From Planctomycetota bacterium (GTDB taxonomy: Bacteria > Planctomycetota > Phycisphaerae > WQYP01), in the NCBI GenBank assembly GCA_021795535.1, contig JAJYPG010000029.1, forward strand, positions 1 to 8,652: DNA of 8,652 nt. The letters are read 5' to 3'. This document shows, piece by piece, positions 4,763 to 8,652 of the stretch. Below the pieces are notes generated by a model that searched no databases, was not told the DNA's origin, and worked only from the letters and a program-made list of their open reading frames with translations. The translations under genes and the position numbers were made by a program. Within the stretch, counting starts at the first letter, position 1, and each line of letters starts with the position of its first letter.

Positions 4763-5620
4763 ATGGAAAAGAGTCGCACGCCGTCGGGCGATGAACAAAA
4801 AGAGCGAATCACAGTCGCCACACTCCGGAAAATGGCGGCCCAGGGGCATCCCATTGCCATGCTAACCTGTTATGACCACCCTACCGCGCTCATTTTAGCC
4901 AGCACGGGCCTGCATATTCTACTGGTTGGCGATTCCGCGGCCACCACTGTTCTGGGGGAAGATTCCACCACAGCCGCCACCATGGAATTTATGGTGCCCA
5001 TTACCCGCGCGGTGCGGCGCGGCGCGCCGGACCTCCTGCTTATGGCGGATATGCCTTTTGCCAGTTACCCGGATATTCCCACTGCGGTGGCCAATGCGCT
5101 GCGCTTTATACGTGAAGGCGGGGCGGATGTGATTAAAATGGAATGCGATCATCGACATATTAATATAGTTGGTGCCATGGCCGCGGCGGGCATTGGCGTC
5201 TGTGCCCATCTGGGCCTTCTGCCGCAACGCGCCATTCAGGAAGGCGGCTACAAGGCCCGTGGCCGCACAAAGGATGAAGCCGACCGCATTGTCCATGACG
5301 CAACTCTTTTGGCGGAGGTGGGCGCGGAACTGATTCTGCTGGAGGCCGTTCCCGACGAGGTAAGCCGCCGTGTGGTGGCGGCCGTAAAATGCCCGGTTCT
5401 GGGATGCGGTGCCGGCGCAAGTTGCCATGGGCATGTGGTGGTATTACACGACATGCTGGGCTTAAGCGGGCGAACGCCGCGGTTTGTGGATAAGCTGGCC
5501 GATTTACCCGCAGTTATTGACCAGGCGGCGCGCGCCTACGTGCGGGCGGTGGAAAAACGGGAATACCCGGCGGCGCGCCATGCGTACCAGATGAAACAGA
5601 CCTCTGTCACTCAAGATTAA
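4763..5620 (+). CDS. panB: 3-methyl-2-oxobutanoate hydroxymethyltransferase
   Basis: This 285-residue cytosolic enzyme adds a hydroxymethyl group from methylene-tetrahydrofolate to 2-oxoisovalerate, giving ketopantoate, the first step to pantothenate and CoA. Residues equivalent to the metal, substrate and catalytic set are in place: D57 in LVGDS (54-58), D96 in ADMPF (95-99), K125 and E127 in KME, H149 in AHLGLLPQ, GGYKARGR (161-168) and E194 in LLEAVP. Less usual are AHLGLLPQ where most members have GHLGLTPQ, and CHGHVVVLHD (221-230) where most have a DGQ before the hydrophobic strand. The protein may therefore be a divergent but active form. ATG 4763 has TGGAG six bases upstream; an in-frame TTG at 4748 would add five residues. 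panC and panD are not in the window. Confidence 0.94.
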   Translation: MEKSRTPSGDEQKERITVATLRKMAAQGHPIAMLTCYDHPTALILASTGLHILLVGDSAATTVLGEDSTTAATMEFMVPITRAVRRGAPDLLLMADMPFASYPDIPTAVANALRFIREGGADVIKMECDHRHINIVGAMAAAGIGVCAHLGLLPQRAIQEGGYKARGRTKDEADRIVHDATLLAEVGAELILLEAVPDEVSRRVVAAVKCPVLGCGAGASCHGHVVVLHDMLGLSGRTPRFVDKLADLPAVIDQAARAYVRAVEKREYPAARHAYQMKQTSVTQD

Positions 5621-5785
5621 GACGCTTCTCCATGCACAGCCAAGGCGATAGACGTGGTACAGCGGCAAGGTGTCACTATCGCGGGGTATCCCATTCCGCC
5701 TGCTTTACCCCTCCCAAGTGTCATGCCCCGTTTGCATGGGAGCTGGTGGGTTGCTTGAATCCGTTACATGGCTTAGCTTGTGCGT
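5621..5785. other. 165-bp gap between panB and the PhnP-like gene
   Basis: No gene is visible. An imperfect hairpin spans 5711-5742: CTCCC/GGGAG (5711-5715, 5738-5742) outside and ATGC/GCAT (5723-5726, 5734-5737) inside, with a seven-base bulge on the left. No T-tract follows. I see no clear promoter, so whether the next gene is cotranscribed with panB is open. Confidence 0.35.
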
Positions 5786-6577
5786 ATGAATACGAACCTT
5801 CCTCTGACCATTACGGTGCTTGGTTCCGGCACGTCCGCGGGTGTACCGATGATTGGCTGCCACTGCCCGGTATGCGGCAGTTCCGACCCGCGCGACAAAC
5901 GCTCCCGCTCCAGCATTGTGGTTAGTTACGCCAATCGAAATATTCTGATTGATACAAGTCCTGAATTGCGTCTTCAGGCCATCGCCAACAAATTGGATTC
6001 AATTGAAGCGGTTGTTTTTACGCATGCCCATGCCGACCACATTTTTGGGCTGGATGATGTCCGCCGATATAACGCTCTGCTTAAAGCGCCACTACCCATT
6101 TACGCCGCTCCGGAAACACTTGAGGCACTGCAACGTATCTTTCCTTATGCCTTTGCCCGTCAGAATAATGAACGGATATTCAAACCCGAATTGCTGGCCC
6201 ACCCGATTATTGAGGATTTTACGCTTTTTGAAGCGCTTTGGCAGACCATTCCGCTCCTTCATGGTCGCAACAAGGTACTGGGCTTTCGCATTGGCGCTTT
6301 CGCCTATTGCACGGACTGCTCGGAAATTCCACCAGAATCTCTCGCTCGCCTGCAAGGCCTTGAAGTGCTCATTATTGATGGATTGCGGCCTCGGCCACAT
6401 CCCACACATTTTTCCTTCGCCCAAGCTCTGGAAATAATTGAAGTGCTCCGCCCGCAACGAGCCTTTTTTACACATTTATCGCATGACGTTTTCCATGCCG
6501 AAGCCCAAGCCGCGCTGCCAGAACAGGTTCGCATAAGTTATGACGGACTACGCATTTTCGTCGGTTCAGCATCATGA
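5786..6577 (+). CDS. PhnP-like MBL-fold phosphodiesterase
   Basis: A 263-residue metallo-beta-lactamase-fold hydrolase resembling PhnP (phosphoribosyl 1,2-cyclic phosphate phosphodiesterase) and relatives. The MBL core is intact: GSGTSAGVP (13-21), the dinuclear-metal motif HAHADH (80-85) followed by FGLDD, H159 in LLHGR, D177 in CTDCSEIP and the late histidines H208, H230 and H233 (FFTHLSH). The extra GCHCPVC (24-30) is the structural zinc knuckle that marks the PhnP branch. No other phn gene is present, so a phosphonate role is not implied; a cyclic phosphodiester housekeeping hydrolase is likelier. ATG 5786 is chosen, with GTG 5780 two codons earlier; neither has a visible SD. Its TGA overlaps a following ATG (ATGA). 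Confidence 0.88.
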   Translation: MNTNLPLTITVLGSGTSAGVPMIGCHCPVCGSSDPRDKRSRSSIVVSYANRNILIDTSPELRLQAIANKLDSIEAVVFTHAHADHIFGLDDVRRYNALLKAPLPIYAAPETLEALQRIFPYAFARQNNERIFKPELLAHPIIEDFTLFEALWQTIPLLHGRNKVLGFRIGAFAYCTDCSEIPPESLARLQGLEVLIIDGLRPRPHPTHFSFAQALEIIEVLRPQRAFFTHLSHDVFHAEAQAALPEQVRISYDGLRIFVGSAS

Positions 6578-6738
6578 GCCTGGCAGGGCAAGATACAATG
6601 CGTGAAAATTCCAGCATTGACCCGTTATTTTTTACTCAGGTTCTGGTCGGCATGTGTGGTCCCGGTTCATCTGCAGCAGTACGAATTTCAGGATTGCACA
6701 GAAATTTCCCACACCCGTCGGATCGACGGCGTTCCTGA
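6574..6738 (+). pseudogene. 54-codon ORF coupled by ATGA, possible gene remnant
   Basis: Its ATG overlaps the TGA of the PhnP-like gene as ATGA, the classic arrangement for coupled translation, yet the frame closes after 54 codons and nothing continues it. Residues 30-40 read PGSSAAVRISG, which resembles the PG-x-G-x-A-V-x-RISG element near the N-terminus of the tRNA-modification GTPase MnmE. The rest does not match. This may be the 5' stub of a lost gene, a genuine small protein or chance. A second short frame, open from 6621 to 6800, contains AFLIAEKYGWSRLYRF, so a frameshifted relic is conceivable. Confidence 0.22.
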
Positions 6739-6846
6739 TCGCGGAAAAATATGGCTGGTCCCGACTTTATCGCTTTAAGAACACCGGCATTAAATGTTGA
6801 CCAAATTCCAATAGGTTGGTAATATTTCGGTATGGGTGAAAGCCCC

Positions 6847-7068
6847 GCCAATCCTTGTTCTTTTTACGGATTGGCCGGACGTTGCCTTTTTATTGCAACT
6901 CCTTGAGTTGACTCGGCTTGTAAGGCTCCCCTTGGGCCGGTTTGGGTAATCTTGGTTCCGTTGGCTGGAACTTTGGTTTAATTACCCAAACTTCAGCACG
7001 CCGCTTAATGTTCGAATGGTTCCCGCCGGTTTGCGGGTTCTTTTCAGCACGCTCTGGCGAAAAGAGCG
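6847..7068. other. Stem-loop-dense tract, candidate structured RNA
   Basis: Six local hairpins follow one another. GCCAATCC/GGATTGGC spans 6847-6875 (8 bp, 13-base loop). CAACTC/GAGTTG spans 6896-6910 (6 bp, triloop). GGCTC/GGGCC spans 6924-6938 with one T-G pair. An 11-bp perfect stem at 6940-6950 and 6981-6991 encloses GTTCC/GGAAC (6955-6971). CCCGC/GCGGG lies at 7022-7037, followed by TTCTTTT. CGCTCT/AGAGCG lies at 7050-7068. The sense strand is unclear because hairpins read from both sides. It could be a small RNA, a leader of rny or a folded relic of a mobile element. No known RNA family was recognised. Confidence 0.35.
6940..6991. repeat. 11-bp inverted repeat with inner stem
   Basis: GTTTGGGTAAT (6940-6950) is the exact reverse complement of ATTACCCAAAC (6981-6991). 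Inside, GTTCC (6955-6959) pairs with GGAAC (6967-6971) around a seven-base loop. It is the longest perfect arm pair I found in the window. Confidence 0.6.
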
Positions 7069-7435
7069 ATATAGATTGACGAATGGTGAACCAGGTGATT
7101 AAAAAAGGACGCATCCAGCATCTTTCTTCAGCACTATGGGCGCATGGTGTGTACGGGAAAGCTGCGAATCCCTCTGATTTATATCGGATGGGGAAAATTT
7201 CCGCGGGTAGGAAATGGTTGGTTTCCGGGGGTTGTGTGCTGGAACTGATGTTCGGCGCGGACCCGGAGGCTTTGACCTTTTCCGCCTGAAATTCATACAC
7301 CGGAAAATTGCGGCCAGGTTTTACATATCACTTCGGCATGCCTTGGTGGCTTCATTCATTTGTCGATTGGCGGGCGGTCCCTTCGGGGGCGTTTCCTATC
7401 CGGCCCTGTTTCCGGTTCGGATAGAGCCGTTCAAC

Positions 7436-7461
7436 TTTCCTCCGGCAATGTGCCGCGGAAA
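7436..7461. repeat. Two-tier hairpin in the rny leader
   Basis: TTTCC (7436-7440) pairs with GGAAA (7457-7461), and CGGCA (7443-7447) pairs with TGCCG (7451-7455) around loop ATG, with a small internal mismatch. It ends about 90 bases before the rny start. Confidence 0.45.
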
Positions 7462-7536
7462 TTATAAACCGTTTTGCATTTCGGCCTGCCATCCGCTGGG
7501 GAAAACCTTCCGCGGTGGGCATGAATACGAAATGGG

Positions 7537-7549
7537 AAACCGGGGGTTT
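7537..7549 (+). promoter_or_regulatory. Small hairpin masking the rny ribosome-binding site
   Basis: AAACC (7537-7541) and GGTTT (7545-7549) form a 5-bp stem with a GGG loop that ends one base before the ATG at 7551. The G-run 7542-7546 is the only SD-like sequence for that start, so folding would hide part of it. If translation begins elsewhere (ATG 7521 or GTG 7662) the point is moot. Confidence 0.3.
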
Positions 7550-7550
7550 T

Positions 7551-8652
7551 ATGTCCTTTGCTGCGCCACTTGCGATTGTCATTTTTTCGCAAGGTTTGTC
7601 GGCTTTACATGGTTTACAGACGTTACATGCTTCGTTGTTGTTTCCGGCCGCGTTCGATCCTGTGTGGCTGGGCGTGGGCGGAGCTGCGGGATTGGCGATT
7701 GGACTGGTGGTGGCGTTCATCGCAGCCCGTGCCAGTGGCCGCGCTGCCGTGGCGAAAAACAATGCCGAATCGCAAAAGTTGCTGCTTGACGCCCGGGAAA
7801 AAGCCGCGGACCTGCTGAAAACCGGCGAAGTGACCGCCCGCGCTGAAGCCCTGAAAATTCGTGAACATGCCGAGCGTGAAGTCGAAACCATGCGTGCGGA
7901 AATGCGCAATGTGGAACAACGGCTTCTCAAGCGCGAAGACATGCTGGATCGCAAGCTTGATACGCTGACGACCAAGGATAAAAATCTTGAATCCATGGAG
8001 AAATCCCTGGCGGACCGCACGCGCAATATGCAAACCAGGGAACAGCAGTTGGAGCAGACACTGTCGCAGGAAAAGGAGATTCTGCTGCGCATAACGAATT
8101 TGTCTGTGGAAGATGCGCGACAATTGCTGCTCAAGCGTGTGGAGGGCGAAGTTCGCCACGACATGGCCCTGATGGTGGAACGTGTGGAAGACCAGGCCCG
8201 TGACGAGGCCCGCCAGAAAGCAACCAACATTATGCTTCAGGCCATGCAGCGTTACGCCGCCGATGTAACCAGTGAAGGGACCACCAAATCAGTCACGATC
8301 CCCAACGATGATATGAAGGGACGAATTATTGGTCGGGAAGGGCGAAATATTCGCGCCTTTGAGCAGGCCACCGGAGTGGATGTCATTATTGATGACACAC
8401 CCGGAGTTATTACAGTCAATTGCTTTGATCCGATTCGCCGCGAAGTGGCCCGCCTGACGCTGGAAAAGCTGATTGCGGATGGCCGGATTCACCCCGCCCG
8501 CATTGAAGAAATTGTGGAATTGACCCGCAAGGAAATGGAAAATTCCATCCGCAATGCCGGTAAAAAAGCGGTACTGGAGGCAAACGTTAATAGTTTGCAT
8601 CCGAAAATTGTGGACATGCTCGGTCGGCTGCACTACCGCACCAGCTATGGTC
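7551..8652 (+). CDS. rny: Ribonuclease Y, 3' end beyond the window
   Basis: A membrane-anchored endoribonuclease that starts decay of many mRNAs; 367 residues are visible and the gene runs off the right edge. Domain order is a hydrophobic N-terminus, a clear transmembrane segment (about 39-59, [18 protein letters not shown]), and a long charged coiled coil (about 65-225). A KH RNA-binding domain follows (about 245-310) with its GXXG loop in [12 protein letters not shown] (257-268) and IIDDTPGVI (279-287). [13 protein letters not shown] (311-323) comes next, then [19 protein letters not shown], the lead-in to the HD domain. The catalytic HD residues lie outside. The start is uncertain: ATG 7551 has only a G-run, and ATG 7521 (in frame) and GTG 7662 are alternatives. 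With 7551 there is an N-terminal extension of about 37 residues compared with B. subtilis RNase Y. No partner gene is visible. Confidence 0.95.
   Translation, partial: MSFAAPLAIVIFSQGLSALHGLQTLHASLLFPAAFDPVWLGVGGAAGLAIGLVVAFIAARASGRAAVAKNNAESQKLLLDAREKAADLLKTGEVTARAEALKIREHAEREVETMRAEMRNVEQRLLKREDMLDRKLDTLTTKDKNLESMEKSLADRTRNMQTREQQLEQTLSQEKEILLRITNLSVEDARQLLLKRVEGEVRHDMALMVERVEDQARDEARQKATNIMLQAMQRYAADVTSEGTTKSVTIPNDDMKGRIIGREGRNIRAFEQATGVDVIIDDTPGVITVNCFDPIRREVARLTLEKLIADGRIHPARIEEIVELTRKEMENSIRNAGKKAVLEANVNSLHPKIVDMLGRLHYRTSYG

Larger units (their letters stand above)
6739..7550. other. About 810 bp without a convincing gene, upstream of rny
   Basis: Neither strand shows a protein with recognisable motifs; the longest candidate is a minus-strand frame at 6890-7300 without an RBS. 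The first part to 6840 shows nothing of note. The stretch 6847-7068 is dense in stem-loops and is listed separately. From 7071 on there is a CTATCCG/CGGATAG hairpin (7396-7402, 7418-7424). A two-tier hairpin (7436-7461) has TTTCC/GGAAA outside and CGGCA/TGCCG inside a three-base loop. No tRNA, RNase P RNA, tmRNA or SRP RNA core was recognised. Confidence 0.45.

Noticed and set aside
7005..7020. tRNA T-loop-like TTCGAAT
   Set aside because: The flanking bases do not form a T-stem and no acceptor, D or anticodon arm is nearby.
6835..7277. Possible terminal inverted repeats (GGTGAAAGCC at 6835 and GGCTTTGACC at 7268) of a 440-bp mobile element
   Set aside because: Only nine of ten bases match, there is no target-site duplication I can see and no transposase, so chance is sufficient.
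7083..7289. Plus-strand ORF of 68 residues
   Set aside because: It lies opposite the minus-strand frame, has no clear RBS and matches no family I know. A TTGACG at 7076 might be a -35 box, but no good -10 follows at the right distance.
6890..7300. Minus-strand ORF of 136 residues in the gene-free tract
   Set aside because: It starts with GTG without an SD, shows no recognisable motif, and overlaps the stem-loop series. The 8-bp hairpin 14 bases after its stop is terminator-like but lacks a T-run. It could still be a real hypothetical gene; a homology search would decide.
7381..7460. RNase P RNA-like stretch (minus-strand GGAGGAAAGT)
   Set aside because: The match to the conserved GAGGAAAGUCC core is short and the other conserved RNase P elements are not found at the right distance or order.
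5786..7531. Shared 11-mer ATGAATACGAA at 5786 and 7521
   Set aside because: Several repeated 11-mers are expected by chance in a window of this size, and the flanks do not agree.
7352..8230. Minus-strand ORF of 292 residues opposite rny
   Set aside because: Its Ser/Arg/Ala-rich low-complexity translation is the antisense of the RNase Y coiled coil.

Overview
The window reads almost entirely left to right: every gene I can support is on the + strand. It looks like chromosomal DNA from a moderately GC-rich, slow-growing-type bacterium, with loosely spaced genes, weak or absent Shine-Dalgarno sites and several GTG/TTG starts. RNase Y, the MurG/UppS-type cell-wall lipid pathway and an adenylosuccinate synthetase whose IMP-site loop reads FEGANA rather than FEGAQG make me think of Planctomycetota. 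That lineage call is inference from memory of family patterns and not something the window proves.

Layout. (1) 6-625: a type II toxin-antitoxin pair, a Phd/YefM-fold antitoxin followed by a PIN-domain (VapC-like) ribonuclease, with overlapping stop and start codons. (2) 731-1405: a complete calcineurin-like metallophosphoesterase. (3) 1406-1751: a gap with one doubtful small ORF, a promoter-like sequence, a strong hairpin and the second copy of a 19-bp dyad that also lies in front of the phosphoesterase. (4) 1752-2207: a small stand-alone C(X)5R (dual-specificity/tyrosine type) phosphatase. (5) 2208-2537: a 330-bp leader without a gene, holding several hairpins and two perfect palindromes. 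(6) 2538-6577: a codirectional housekeeping run, purA (AMP synthesis), uppS (undecaprenyl diphosphate synthesis), panB (pantothenate/CoA synthesis) and a PhnP-like metallo-beta-lactamase-fold phosphodiesterase; gaps are 54, 53 and 165 bp. (7) 6574-7550: about 970 bp with no convincing full gene. It begins with a 54-codon ORF overlapping the previous gene by ATGA (possibly a gene remnant) and continues into a tract dense in stem-loops. (8) 7551 to the right edge: rny, the membrane-anchored endoribonuclease RNase Y, cut by the window end inside its HD domain.

How the genes fit together: purA, uppS, panB and the PhnP-like gene are not one pathway but look like a growth-related transcription unit (nucleotide, envelope lipid carrier and cofactor supply). 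rny governs bulk mRNA turnover. The toxin-antitoxin pair, the two phosphatases and the repeat-bearing gaps at the left are more accessory in character. I found no tRNA, rRNA, CRISPR array, insertion sequence or intact recombinase. The parts I find most worth a second look are the pair of related dyads (about 691 and 1651), the palindrome-rich purA leader, and the structured gene-free tract between the PhnP-like gene and rny.
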